From NCBI GenBank assembly GCA_030527015.1, contig JAUNBR010000024.1:1-48575 (forward strand): DNA of 48,575 nt. Reading direction: 5' to 3'. The notes under the pieces are model-generated. The model saw only the letters and a list, made by a program, of their open reading frames with translations. It was not told the DNA's origin and did not search any database. How positions within the stretch are numbered: the first letter of the stretch is position 1; each line of letters opens with the position of its first letter. The position numbers and the translations under genes are program-made. The DNA comes from Planctomycetia bacterium. Its GTDB lineage: Bacteria > Planctomycetota > Planctomycetia > Pirellulales > Thermoguttaceae. This document shows, piece after piece, positions 26,370 to 36,400 of this stretch.

Positions 26370-27566
26370 ATGTCAGCGTGCTGTGAAATATTACTTTCGG
26401 AAACTCAGGCAGCTTTTGAGGAAAAATTTGGAAGAGTGGCAAAATGGATCGTAACCGCACCGGGCCGAGTGAATATTATTGGGGAGCATACGGATTATAA
26501 TGAAGGTTTCGTATTTCCCATGGCGATCGAGAAAAATATTATAATTGCCGCGGCGCCCGCGCTGGAATCTGACGGAGTGCCAGATGAAATGGCCCGGTTT
26601 TATTCTCTGGCGAATGGTGAAACGGTGGATATAAGGATTTCTGGAGATATTCAGCCCACGGAAGAGGTGAAATGGTGGAGTTATATTCAGGGAGTGATCG
26701 CAGGCTGTCTTCAGCGTGAAGTTCCCATGATGGTAAAGTCATTCGTGGCGGTTATTCACTGTAATATTCCGATCGGAGGAGGGCTTTCCAGCAGTGCAGC
26801 TCTGGAAATGTCCACCGCGACACTTATGGAAGAAATGTCGCATGTTCCGCTGGATAAAGTGGAAAAAGCATTAATTGGGCAGAAAGCAGAACATGATTAT
26901 GCGCGGATGCCGTGTGGAATTATGGATCAGTTTATATCTTCTTTGGCGGAATGGAATCATCTGATGCTGCTGGACTGCCGGTCTTATGAATATCAGCTGG
27001 TTCCGTTTCATTCTCAAGAACTGAGTATTTTGATAATTGACTCGAAAGTGAAGCATGAACTGGTGGGTGGTGAATACGCGGAGCGTCGGGCCAGCTGCTT
27101 TAGTGCTGCGGAAAAACTGGGGGTGAAGTTTTTACGGGATCTGACGCTGGAACAGCTGCAGCAGAATAAAGAAAAAATCACTGAGCTGGAATATCGCCGA
27201 GCACGTCATGGCATAAGTGAAGATGTACGGACACTGGAAGCTGCGGAAGCGTTAAAAAATAAAGATTATGATCGTTTAGGTGAGTTAATGTATGCCAGTC
27301 ATGATTCTTTGCGAGATGATTATGAAGTCAGCTGTGCGGAAATTGACATTCTCGTGGAAATCGCGCGGGAAATCGGAAAAGAGGGCGGGGTGTATGGCTG
27401 CCGGATGACAGGCGGAGGTTTCGGTGGATGTGCGGTGGCTCTGGTGGAAACAGATAAAGTGGATGCGATTATGGATAAAATCCTTCAGGATTACAAGAAA
27501 AAAACAGGGGTTACTGCCAGTTTATTCGTTTCACGTCCTGCACGTGGAGCGCATGTGATTTTATGA
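26370..27566 (+). CDS. galK: Galactokinase (GHMP kinase)
   Basis: This enzyme phosphorylates alpha-D-galactose at C1 with ATP, the entry to the Leloir pathway. The 398 residues have the galactokinase signature PGRVNIIGEHTDYNEG (31-46), the GHMP ATP-binding loop GGGLSSSAALE and the catalytic-Asp region CGIMDQFISSLA. The C-terminal motif is RMTGGGFGGCAVALV. Family length is normal. No galT, galE or transporter lies next to it, so regulation with the rest of the pathway would have to be in trans. AAGGG precedes the ATG by about 7 nt. Another GHMP sugar kinase is possible but less likely, given the full signature. Confidence 0.95.
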   Translation: MSACCEILLSETQAAFEEKFGRVAKWIVTAPGRVNIIGEHTDYNEGFVFPMAIEKNIIIAAAPALESDGVPDEMARFYSLANGETVDIRISGDIQPTEEVKWWSYIQGVIAGCLQREVPMMVKSFVAVIHCNIPIGGGLSSSAALEMSTATLMEEMSHVPLDKVEKALIGQKAEHDYARMPCGIMDQFISSLAEWNHLMLLDCRSYEYQLVPFHSQELSILIIDSKVKHELVGGEYAERRASCFSAAEKLGVKFLRDLTLEQLQQNKEKITELEYRRARHGISEDVRTLEAAEALKNKDYDRLGELMYASHDSLRDDYEVSCAEIDILVEIAREIGKEGGVYGCRMTGGGFGGCAVALVETDKVDAIMDKILQDYKKKTGVTASLFVSRPARGAHVIL

Positions 27567-27588
27567 TGCGAGATTTTTTTCAGCTTTT

Positions 27589-27696
27589 ATGTCCGATGCA
27601 CGATAAATTTCCGCTTCTCCAGTATTTTTGCTTCGCTGAAAATGCCTGCATGAAGAGCCGTCCGGAACGGAAATTTAAAGGAGAATCAGAGTATAT
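27589..27696 (+). repeat. PIR, full copy, forward orientation
   Basis: Runs from GTCCGATGCACGATAAATTT to GGAAATTTAAAGGAGAATCA plus GAGTATA. It starts just past the galK stop. Confidence 0.85.
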
Positions 27697-27812
27697 CTGG
27701 TGCACGATAAATTTCTGCTTCCCCTGTCTGCCGACAGACCGGCATTTTATTTTGCTAAAAATATATGTTTTTGTGGCCCCATAAAATGGAAATTTAAAAG
27801 TAAAATCAGTAG
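27697..27812 (+). repeat. PIR with extra hairpin, forward orientation, in tandem with the previous copy
   Basis: Begins CTGGTGCACGATAAATTTCT, has the insert CCTGTCTGCCGACAGACCGG, and ends GGAAATTTAAAAGTAAAATC plus AGTA. Confidence 0.8.
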
Positions 27813-27833
27813 AAATATACTTTTTTTCTGGTA

Positions 27834-30398
27834 ATGTTTATCTTTGGAAGGTATCAGGTGAAGGAAAACGTGAAACGAGAATCTTTTAATCAGAAAGCGG
27901 GAACCGTGAACGAAAAGAAACGTTTTTCAATTATATTTTTATGGGGATTCATCCTGGTTTTTTTTATGTTCGGAACCATTTCGAATGTCTGTGTGGCACA
28001 AAATGTGGGAAAGGACGTGGAGGAACAGAGCAGGCCAGATACTTCTGAGGATATGGATAAAGAAGAAGGGGAAGTGCTTCATGAAGGGGATGCGGAAGTG
28101 TCCGAGGCTTTTGTGGAAAAGGCGGTGGTGACGGATATTCATATGAAGGGCGTGGAAACGCTGGAGTTACCGGAATCATTAAGTGAGGAAGCGAGGAAAC
28201 TGTCTGCGACTTATGTGGAAGTATTTTGTAAAAATACGTTTTTGCGGCATGAAGTGGAGGTGTATACTCAGGAAATGCAGGTGCTGAAAGGCCTTACGGA
28301 AGAGGGGGGGGCGTTAAGGCGTTTTCTGGCGAATATGACGATTCTCGAGGATAAAGATTTACCGGAGCTTAGTATACTGAGCCGTCAGATGGGGAAAACG
28401 ATCGTTGGCGGAAGTAATCCTGCTTTAGAGGATTTAAGTTATGCAAAAAAACGTTTAGAAGAGCATGTGCAGCACCAGCGGAAATCCTGGCAGGAATTAA
28501 GAGATACGCTCGTGGAACGTCAATTTTTGCTTTTCGAAATCGAATCGAATCGTCATGTGGTAACGCAGTTAGCGTCCATGATGAGTGTGGATAAAAGATG
28601 GTTCTGGCTTTTTGCGGTTCTTGCTTTTGGCGTTTTGATGATGGCGTCTTTTCATGAACGCCGGCATGAAATTCGCCGGTGGCTGAATGGCGGAAAAGCA
28701 CGTCAGATGGGACTTTCCCGAATTTTGTTGTACTGCTTTATCTGTCTTTTATCCTTAACATTCATTACGTTTATTTTTGGAGAAACGATTTATCGCACGA
28801 TGCTTGATGTTACATTCAGTACGACTTCTCCGCGCCTGGTGTGTCAGCATGAAATAGACGCAGAGTCCGCTCTGACAAAAGATTTAACTCAGAAAAATAC
28901 GGAAGCTAAAGAAAACCAGAAACATCAGAATGAATCTTGGCACACTTTTGCCAAAAAGAATATTCCCGGAGAGATGTTACGTAAAGATCGGTCGAATCCT
29001 GGTGAAAAAACGGTTTTGCAGCAGTGGGACATGTGGCGAGATACTGTAAAGCAGGTTTATGTATATATGAATGTACTGCAGGATGTATCAGAGCAGATGG
29101 AGTATGATCGGCAAAAATTGTCGGAGCTGAATGGACGGCTGTCTGCGATTTCTGGAGAAACACTCAATTTTTTGCGTTATAAACATATGTTACGTATGAT
29201 GCTGGGAATCTTTCTGGCAGTAATTACTTTTATAGGGATTTCCTATTTCTGGGCGGAAGTGAATCGGCGCCGGAAGCATGTGTATCAGGCGTGCCCTCAC
29301 TGTTTACAGGAAGGGTTTCTGAAAAGGTGGAGCCAGAATCAGGAGGTGGAGGGTGAACCTTATAAAGAAGTCGCGTCGGAGCAGGATATTTTTGGCGTTT
29401 TTGCAGAGGGAACACCGGAGCCGTCAAAAACGGTTTCGGCGCCACTTTCTAAAGAGGAGGAGAAATCATCATTCGTGCGCTGTGAGTACGTGATTAGTCA
29501 GTCGCCGTATGAGGAATGTGGTTATCGTTTTGAATCGTCTCTGCGTCCACTTCAAAAACTGTCATTTCCCACTTTAGGGATTCCGCAGGTCGGAAAAACG
29601 CACTGGCTGACGATGCTTTACTGGGAGATTCAGAATGGGTATTATCCGCACCTGGGGTTTCAGAATATTCCCACGTCTGTAACGGAGGAGATGGAACGTC
29701 GTGTGGACGAAATTATGAATGCACGAATAGGTACCGCGGCCACTCAGAGAGACAGAATCCCGCAGCCGCTGGTGCTGAAGTATCGTGATAAGGATATTTT
29801 GGGAAAGACGGAGTTACTGGCGAATATTTTTGATTATTCAGGAGAAATTACCACTGACACGCCTCTGGATGATCCGCGGCGAAAACGAGCACTTTTAAGT
29901 GATGGTTTCTTTTTCTTTCTGGATCCGATTTATCCCTGGCAGCCACAGGCGGAGGCGTTAAAGCGTTTTCGTGAAGATATTCAGGAATTATTGGATATGG
30001 AAGAGGATGATTCGCTGCATTTACCGATCGCAATTTGTCTGACGAAAATTGATTTACTTCCTCTGGTAACGACTCTTAAGGATCCAGAGGCGGAGGCGAT
30101 TCAGTTTTATGAGTCGCTGGGACAAATTGATCCGACAGGTGTGGCTCTGAATAAAAAGGTAATTGACGCCAGAAGTGAATTGACGGATGCGCTGCGCAAG
30201 AGAATTTGGCCAGAATGGGATGTGGAGCAGCAGGTGAAAGATCTTTTTGGTGGCCGGCATAAATTTTTCCCTCTGACCCCTGTCGGTCTGGACGGAGCGG
30301 GCGAAAGGGATCTTCGTTTACGCACGATTTCGCCGTTTGGGCTGGTGGATCCTTTAGCCTGGTTATTAGAGATGAGTGGTTATCCGACATTAAAATAA
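27834..30398 (+). CDS. Membrane-anchored GTPase, DO-GTPase2-like
   Basis: This is a predicted multi-pass protein whose C-terminal cytosolic domain is a P-loop GTPase. There is an N-terminal hydrophobic signal or anchor (about 31-54), and membrane helices near 253-270, 295-318 and 453-471 that bracket two predicted extracytoplasmic helical regions. Then comes a split zinc-ribbon-like set, C487-P-H-C490 with C550 and C562. The GTPase has the P-loop GIPQVGKT (582-589), a switch-II-like DYSGE (667-671) and the base-recognition TKID (737-740). The arrangement matches what I know as the DO-GTPase2 group, found with GAP1-type proteins. It opens an eight-gene same-strand cluster and probably supplies the nucleotide switch. 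The ATG at 27834 has no clear ribosome site, so the start may lie slightly downstream. Confidence 0.8.
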   Translation: MFIFGRYQVKENVKRESFNQKAGTVNEKKRFSIIFLWGFILVFFMFGTISNVCVAQNVGKDVEEQSRPDTSEDMDKEEGEVLHEGDAEVSEAFVEKAVVTDIHMKGVETLELPESLSEEARKLSATYVEVFCKNTFLRHEVEVYTQEMQVLKGLTEEGGALRRFLANMTILEDKDLPELSILSRQMGKTIVGGSNPALEDLSYAKKRLEEHVQHQRKSWQELRDTLVERQFLLFEIESNRHVVTQLASMMSVDKRWFWLFAVLAFGVLMMASFHERRHEIRRWLNGGKARQMGLSRILLYCFICLLSLTFITFIFGETIYRTMLDVTFSTTSPRLVCQHEIDAESALTKDLTQKNTEAKENQKHQNESWHTFAKKNIPGEMLRKDRSNPGEKTVLQQWDMWRDTVKQVYVYMNVLQDVSEQMEYDRQKLSELNGRLSAISGETLNFLRYKHMLRMMLGIFLAVITFIGISYFWAEVNRRRKHVYQACPHCLQEGFLKRWSQNQEVEGEPYKEVASEQDIFGVFAEGTPEPSKTVSAPLSKEEEKSSFVRCEYVISQSPYEECGYRFESSLRPLQKLSFPTLGIPQVGKTHWLTMLYWEIQNGYYPHLGFQNIPTSVTEEMERRVDEIMNARIGTAATQRDRIPQPLVLKYRDKDILGKTELLANIFDYSGEITTDTPLDDPRRKRALLSDGFFFFLDPIYPWQPQAEALKRFREDIQELLDMEEDDSLHLPIAICLTKIDLLPLVTTLKDPEAEAIQFYESLGQIDPTGVALNKKVIDARSELTDALRKRIWPEWDVEQQVKDLFGGRHKFFPLTPVGLDGAGERDLRLRTISPFGLVDPLAWLLEMSGYPTLK

Positions 30399-30736
30399 GA
30401 AAGGGAAGAAGTGTGTAAAGGATCATCATGCGGGAGTACGAAAGAGCGAAAAGGGAAAATTTGTATCTGAAACGTGAGAATATTTCGTTTATGTGGTCAT
30501 GAAGTACAGACGTGCATGGATTACGAGAAATCGGGGAGTGGAATTTACTGGTTTTCCTTTTAATTTTTGTTTTGTGTGGCTCTGAAAGTGGGCATTTTCC
30601 AAGAAGCAAAAATACTGGCCTGTCGGTCGGCGGAAATCGGAAATTTATAGTGTATCGGATTATATAATGTATGGGCATAAAAAGGAAGCAGAGTAAAATT
30701 TCAGGATAAGAATTAAGATCAGGATAAGGATGAAAT
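30399..30736. other. Spacer between the GTPase and kinase-like genes
   Basis: 338 bp holding one full palindromic repeat (30546-30665) and a decayed fragment just before it. No terminator-like hairpin other than the repeat was seen, so read-through from the GTPase gene is possible. Confidence 0.5.
30546..30665 (-). repeat. PIR with extra hairpin, reverse orientation
   Basis: Runs from TACTGGTTTTCCTTTTAATT through GTGGCTCTGAAAGTGGGCAT and the insert GGCCTGTCGGTCGGCGG to AAATTTATAGTGTATCGGAT. Confidence 0.82.
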
Positions 30737-33064
30737 ATGGTGTGGCCACTTTCTTCGCAGTTTAGTATGATGCTCCAGACGCCGGTGATGGCATTTCGAG
30801 ATGCGGAGTATAAACAGGCGACGATTTTACGGAATCCGCAGGGACAGCCGAAACCGTGGGCGGGGGCTTTTGCGGTGGTATATAAAGCGACACTTCCTTC
30901 AGGGAAGGATCGGGCGATAAGAGTCTTTTCCACGGAGTCACCGGAGCGTCGGGAAAGGTATGAAATCGTTAGTCGGTATGTGAAGCAGAGCGCGAAATTA
31001 AAATGTCTGGTGGATTTTGAGTACCGAGAGAATGCGATTCGTGCTGCGGATGGGAAATGGTATCCCCTGGTGCTGATGGACTGGGTGGAAGGGGACACTC
31101 TCTTTAAGTGGGTACGGAATCGGGTAAATGAGCGAAATGTGGCAGCGATTCGTGCCGCGGCGGAATGCTGGGTGAATGTGGTAAAAGAACTGGAAGACGC
31201 GCGTATTTCTCATGGTGATTATCAGCAGTCGAATATCATGGTTACGCCAGATGGTCAGATGAAATTAGTGGATTATGACTGCATGTGTGTACCGGAACTG
31301 GTCGGGCGGCGGAATCTGGAAATCGGAGTGGAGCCATACCAGCATCCGAAACGTGATGGTCAGACTCCTCTTTCTTTGGAAATTGACCGATTTTCGGCGT
31401 TAATGATTTTAATTGCCTTACGAGCGGTGAGTGCGGATTTATCGTTATGGGGAAAATATGTTGAGAAGACCCAGTATGATAAGCTGCTGTTTCGTCGGGA
31501 AGATATTATGGAGCCGAATAAAAGTGCCTTAATTCGTGATTTAGGCACATCTCCAGATAAGGAAGTGGCGGAATTTACAGGGATTTTACTCAGAGCGGCG
31601 CAGGGGAACATGCAGGACGTGCCACAATTAAGGGAAGTGGTCAGTCCGATTCGGTATGTGGTACCATTTTTACGGGAGGGGCGCTGGCGTGAAGCGGTGG
31701 AGATGTTAAATCGGCATCATATCGTGGATATACCCGCGAATTTCCGGGCACAGGTGGATTATGCATATGAACAGGCATGGAAGGAAAAAGCCTGGGAAGA
31801 GTTTCAGAATCTGCCCACGGAGATAAGTGAGAAAGCAGATCGGGTCGTCGCTCGCGTGTGTAATGATGCTTTTTTGAGTTATTTTCAGATTTCTCCTGAG
31901 GTGCGTCAGCGGGCCATGGAGGCCAGGGAACGTGTGGTGTTACTGGACCGTCTGGCGCAGATGGTCCAGTTAAGTAAACAGCATCAGGCACTTTCGGGAG
32001 AACATGTACTCGCTTCCATGGCGGATAATTTTCCAAAAGATTATGTGTATCAGCATAAAGATCGTGTTCTGTACGCGAAAAAACTGGTTAAGGTGGTGGA
32101 TGCACTTTTGAAGCAGATGGAAAAGGAAATCCCGGACGAAATTAAGATTTCAGAATGCTGGAAAGAGGTTATTCAGATAAAAGGGCAAAATTTGTTAACC
32201 CAGCAGCAGCGTACTCGTGCTGAATTGGCGGCACGGCGTGCTCCACGATTACGCACAATTCTCGGGTTTTCAGAAAAAAATATGACGCCGGATCAGGTGG
32301 ATCGACAAATTATCTCCGTGTGGGATGAATCATTATTCTTAAATTGTCCGCAGGCAGAATCCTTACGGGAAATGTATAATATGGCGCATCGGCGTCTGCG
32401 GAAAGTGGAGTTACTTCAGGAGGCGGTGGATAATAATGATCGGCAGCAGATTATAACGATTTTACAGGATCCGATTTTACAGAATTATAATTATCCAGGA
32501 CAGTTGGGAATGTTTGTCCGAAATAGCGCAGACATGCTGTTTCATGGTCATGATATGCGTGAAGCTGTTATGGCGGGAGATCGGGAAGCCTTTTTAGCGA
32601 ATTTTGATACACGAAGTTTTCGTGCAGCACCAGAGGATTTTGTGTCTGTGTATCCCATGGTGGAGAAATGGATACAGGAGGATATTTTACCGCGGAATGT
32701 GAATGGTTTACGTCCGCCTCTGGGGAGATCTGCCATTACCGCCGGGCAGAATGGTGTGATTATTTTAAGGTGGACGTGGGTGCAGCCACGATTTTCGGAT
32801 GTTTGTGTTTTGGGAATTACTTCGAAAGAACCTCAGATTACGGATCAGCCGTGGGAGATCCCCCTGCTGTTTCAGGAAGAAATTTCGCGAGAAAGCTGGG
32901 AAAAAATGGGTGGCTTTTATGCACTTCATTCTCAGCGTGCATGGAATGGGAAAAATATCGTGGTCTGGGCGATTATAGATACGGGGATAAGAAAATATGC
33001 CACGGAACCGTTAATTCTTGGAAAATTGGAAGAGCAAAAACGCTCCTGGTTTTTTAGAAAATAG
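30737..33064 (+). CDS. Protein kinase-like protein with long helical C-terminus
   Basis: The N-terminal 250 residues have a eukaryotic-type kinase fold. GAFAVVYKA is the glycine-loop strand and AIRVF the strand-3 motif, with Arg62 where the ATP-binding Lys is expected. The catalytic loop HGDYQQSNIMV has Asp161 and Asn166, and the metal motif is D179-Y-D in place of DFG. It keeps the catalytic and metal Asp but lacks the canonical Lys, so it may be weakly active, unusual in mechanism, or a pseudokinase. About 380 residues of helical sequence follow, then a beta-rich end (GVIILRWTWVQPRFSDVCVL). AAGGA precedes the ATG by 6 nt. It sits between the GTPase and GAP1 genes; with the vWA and PP2C genes it would complete a TerY-P-like triad. 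Confidence 0.82.
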   Translation: MVWPLSSQFSMMLQTPVMAFRDAEYKQATILRNPQGQPKPWAGAFAVVYKATLPSGKDRAIRVFSTESPERRERYEIVSRYVKQSAKLKCLVDFEYRENAIRAADGKWYPLVLMDWVEGDTLFKWVRNRVNERNVAAIRAAAECWVNVVKELEDARISHGDYQQSNIMVTPDGQMKLVDYDCMCVPELVGRRNLEIGVEPYQHPKRDGQTPLSLEIDRFSALMILIALRAVSADLSLWGKYVEKTQYDKLLFRREDIMEPNKSALIRDLGTSPDKEVAEFTGILLRAAQGNMQDVPQLREVVSPIRYVVPFLREGRWREAVEMLNRHHIVDIPANFRAQVDYAYEQAWKEKAWEEFQNLPTEISEKADRVVARVCNDAFLSYFQISPEVRQRAMEARERVVLLDRLAQMVQLSKQHQALSGEHVLASMADNFPKDYVYQHKDRVLYAKKLVKVVDALLKQMEKEIPDEIKISECWKEVIQIKGQNLLTQQQRTRAELAARRAPRLRTILGFSEKNMTPDQVDRQIISVWDESLFLNCPQAESLREMYNMAHRRLRKVELLQEAVDNNDRQQIITILQDPILQNYNYPGQLGMFVRNSADMLFHGHDMREAVMAGDREAFLANFDTRSFRAAPEDFVSVYPMVEKWIQEDILPRNVNGLRPPLGRSAITAGQNGVIILRWTWVQPRFSDVCVLGITSKEPQITDQPWEIPLLFQEEISRESWEKMGGFYALHSQRAWNGKNIVVWAIIDTGIRKYATEPLILGKLEEQKRSWFFRK

Positions 33065-33094
33065 GCGGTGTCTGGTTTTATGTTTCTCCATGAT

Positions 33095-33199
33095 TATACG
33101 GGTTCCACTTTAAATTTTAATTTTTTACTTCGGTGAAATCAGGCATTTTCAGCGAAGCAAAATGCCGGGGAAGCGGAATTTTATAGTGTATCGGGTATA
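33095..33199 (-). repeat. PIR, full copy, reverse orientation
   Basis: Begins TATACGGGTTCCACTTTAAA and ends GGAATTTTATAGTGTATCGG plus GTATA; near consensus. Confidence 0.88.
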
Positions 33200-33258
33200 A
33201 CTTTACTTATGATGGAGATATTATTGGATTCAGATTTATGTGGAACTTTACTTTTTTA

Positions 33259-33350
33259 CGTGATACTATAAATTTCCGTTTTGTGTGGCTCTGAAAGCAG
33301 GCATTTTTTTCCGAAGCTAAATGCCGGGGAAGCGAAAATTTATAGTGGGG
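33259..33350 (-). repeat. PIR, reverse orientation with rearranged left end
   Basis: The left end reads TGATACTATAAATTTCCGTT, a forward-type end fused to a reverse body (GGCTCTGAAAGCAGGCATTT), ending GCGAAAATTTATAGTG. Confidence 0.75.
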
Positions 33351-33384
33351 AATAACAGCCAAGAAAACTGGTTTTTTAGTCCCA

Positions 33385-33448
33385 TTTTCTCTGCTGGCGG
33401 GGAAACAAAATATGTGACAGGGGAAATAAATTTATCGTGTATCGGCAT
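33385..33448 (-). repeat. PIR, decayed copy, reverse orientation
   Basis: GGGGAAATAAATTTATCGTG plus TATCGG marks the end; the remainder is weakly conserved. Confidence 0.45.
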
Positions 33449-33495
33449 AAAATATTAAAATAAATAGCGAAAAACATTTTGAAAGAATTATCCTC

Positions 33496-36400
33496 ATGTT
33501 TCAACAATTTTACTTAACGCACTGTACGTATGCGACATCCGCGCTGGAACGCCGAAGAGATGAAATGGCAGCTCATCCCCTGGGGTACAGCGTGCGTAGT
33601 GGGTCACTGAAGGGGAATCAGCTTCGGAATGCCTTTCGGCGGATGGAAAGATATGTTTATTATTATCTTCCGATGAATACTCCAGCGCAAGAAAAGGAAT
33701 ACGCGACTGCTCATACCGCACCGGCACGGCTTTTTTATCTTCCCGCGGCGGATGGAAATCGGATGATGGGGCAAATTGTGTATCGAGAAAAAGATACTGC
33801 GGGGCGGACAGGGTCTTATTTTGGACATGTGTTACTGGCGCCGAGAAAAAGTATAGAGAACGAAACGAATCAGGAGATTTTGGAAATTCTCCAGATGTGG
33901 GGTGTCGGTGGCTGGGAAACGCAGGATGGAGAGCACCTTCCACATGAATTGTTGCCGATTACTTCTCTGACCGATTTAACAGGTCAGACGAAACCTCTGC
34001 TGGATGACGCTCTGCTGGTCTCTTTTCTGACTTCAGAACAAGAAAGCACGTTTCATGATCCAGAAAATATTATTCCTGGGCGGTGGAAAAAAATGTCACT
34101 TCGGCGCCGGCAGATTCTTTTTAAGAATGCCCTGGTGGGATTATTGTCAGTTCTTGAAAAACAGGGAACGTCTCTAATTCTGTATACAGAACCGGTAATG
34201 GCTGCACTTATATTTTATGGTCTGATACGGTTTTTGCCTAAAAAAATGACGAAAGATATAAGTTTTTCCACGTATGAACCACAGATGGATCTGGTTTTTA
34301 CGAAAATGGCCGCGACGACACTTTACATGCCAGAAGAAAATGACTTGCGTGATGAAATTTATCAGGGCACCCAGTTCGTGATAAATACATTCTCTGGGCG
34401 TTTATCTGTTCAGGCAGAAAAGAAGTATGCGGTAAGAGAAGAGGAAGAAGGTGTGAAATGTCTGGAAATGCCATATGTTCAGCGTGTGTTTAAGCAATTT
34501 TTGGAAGAAGGCATTTCGGGTGTATTACGTTACTGTGCCCATTTAGATTCCGTGGGAGCGGTCACGGTTACGGACGCGAATGCTCTGGTGGAAGTGGAAC
34601 GAATCGCGAATCAGATCCTTCCTGCGTCCACGCATGAGCTGGAGGCGAAAGAAGTGGAAAATGCGAAAGAGCTTCCATTTTCATATGCGGAACTGGAAAT
34701 TTCCGCCAGTCGGATGGCGACGAATTATTTATGTAGGCGTATGACGGAGCGTCTTGCGGTGATGGAAAATCCGGAAGAGATTCTTGCTCCTCTGGTGGGA
34801 ACGGCGAGGCATTCTCTGCTGGCAGAACTTCTGGGGGCAGGATCTGATGTGGGAAATGTTCGTGCGGGAGTGCAGTTTTTACTGGTAAATCTTCAAGAAT
34901 CACAGTTCTCGTTATGGTTACGTAATTCGCGTGTTTCGGATGATTTACGGGCACGTGTTTTGGAAAGATGGATACATCTGAAAGGTGTTTTGCCGAAAGA
35001 CTGCGAATTTTTATGGCAGCAGGCGGTAAATTTTCTGTGCGAAACTTCTCCTGAAAAAGTGGCATCTTCCGGAGATGCAGAACAGGCTTCTCCGGGAGTA
35101 ATGGCGATTCTTTTACCGCACATGAAAGAGCAGGATCTGGAACGTTTTTATGAAAATATGGAGAAAACGTTTTTGCCGGAATTTTTTGTCGCATTTTTTG
35201 TCGGTCTTTCCCGGGTGATGGATCGTCTTGGGGCGACTGATGCCACGGTTATTACGGTGCGGACAAGAATGGATAAAATGCTTCGGAATGTTTCCTCGGA
35301 AGTATTATTGACGATTCATCAGAAATGCGGAGGCTGGTTTCTGAAGAATTATCCAGGGAATATCGAAGTTTTAGGTGAAGTTTTAGGAAAATTAGTACCT
35401 CAGCTTTTATCGAAAGTAGATGAGCCAGAAGCGTTTCTTGGGACGTACCGATTATTATTGGACGCGCAGGAATGTCTGGTGCCCGAGTATGGAAAAAGGA
35501 TGCAAAAATGGAAATCGCTTCTGGAGGCGGTATCCTCTGTGGTATCTCTGCAGCCGGAACCGAAATTAGGGAAGAAGTGTCCTAATTTAAAAGAATTGGA
35601 AAAATCTTGTCGGGAAATGGCCTTTTTAGGTCTGGAAGTGCTGGATGAATCAGAGATATACGCAAAAATTAAAGAAGAGCAGGAATTAAAAAAACAGGAA
35701 GGAAAGGGGAACGTGCCTCCTTCCATAAAAAAAGTGCAGAAGGAATGGACCCTGAGCGAAAAACGCCAAATTGCGGAAGAACAGATAAAGTTATTACGAA
35801 AAATAGCGGTGATACGTGGAGGAAATATTTTATTACCTGCGGATGCGTGGCAGAACGTGCAGCTTATGAAAAAAGTCGCTGCCTGTTTCTTGACGCGAAC
35901 ATGGTCAGTGAAAAAATTGAGTCGTTTTGCAGGAAAAGATCGTTCGGCACAAAGAATTTTAATTCTGATGGGAGGTACATGCCTGGCTCTTTTAGCGGTT
36001 CTGCTGTGGGTTCTGCTGTCAAAAGATATTTCGGATAAAAATACTCGGCCTGGTATGGAAGATTCGAAAATAATGGCTGATTCGGGAACTCAAGAAAAAG
36101 AAAATCAGCTTTTGAAAGATGAGGGGGTTAAATCTCCTCGGGAGGTGAAAAGAACAGAAAAAGAAACGGAAAGAAAAAAAGGACGTCATGAAGAAATAAG
36201 TGTGGAACCGAAAACAGAAATAGCAGAGGTTTCTGATGAAGAAATTTTACAGAATGGGCAAAAGAATTCGTCAGTTGTAGATGCGGAAGAACGAAACTCA
36301 GAAATTTCTGAAGAGGATGAATTTTCAGATTTTGAGAAATTTCGTCAGATGCGCGGTGAAGAGACAGAAAGTGATATTTTTGAAGAAAATCCTTCACGGC

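Larger units (their letters stand above)
33065..33495. other. Spacer with three palindromic repeats
   Basis: 431 bp between the kinase-like gene and the GAP1 gene, almost filled by reverse-orientation repeat copies at 33095-33199, 33259-33350 and a decayed one at 33385-33448. Confidence 0.6.

Noticed and set aside
30076..31098. 340-codon open frame on the minus strand
   Set aside because: It crosses the end of the GTPase gene, a palindromic repeat and the start of the kinase-like gene. The opposite strand has clear domains and the minus product shows no domain.
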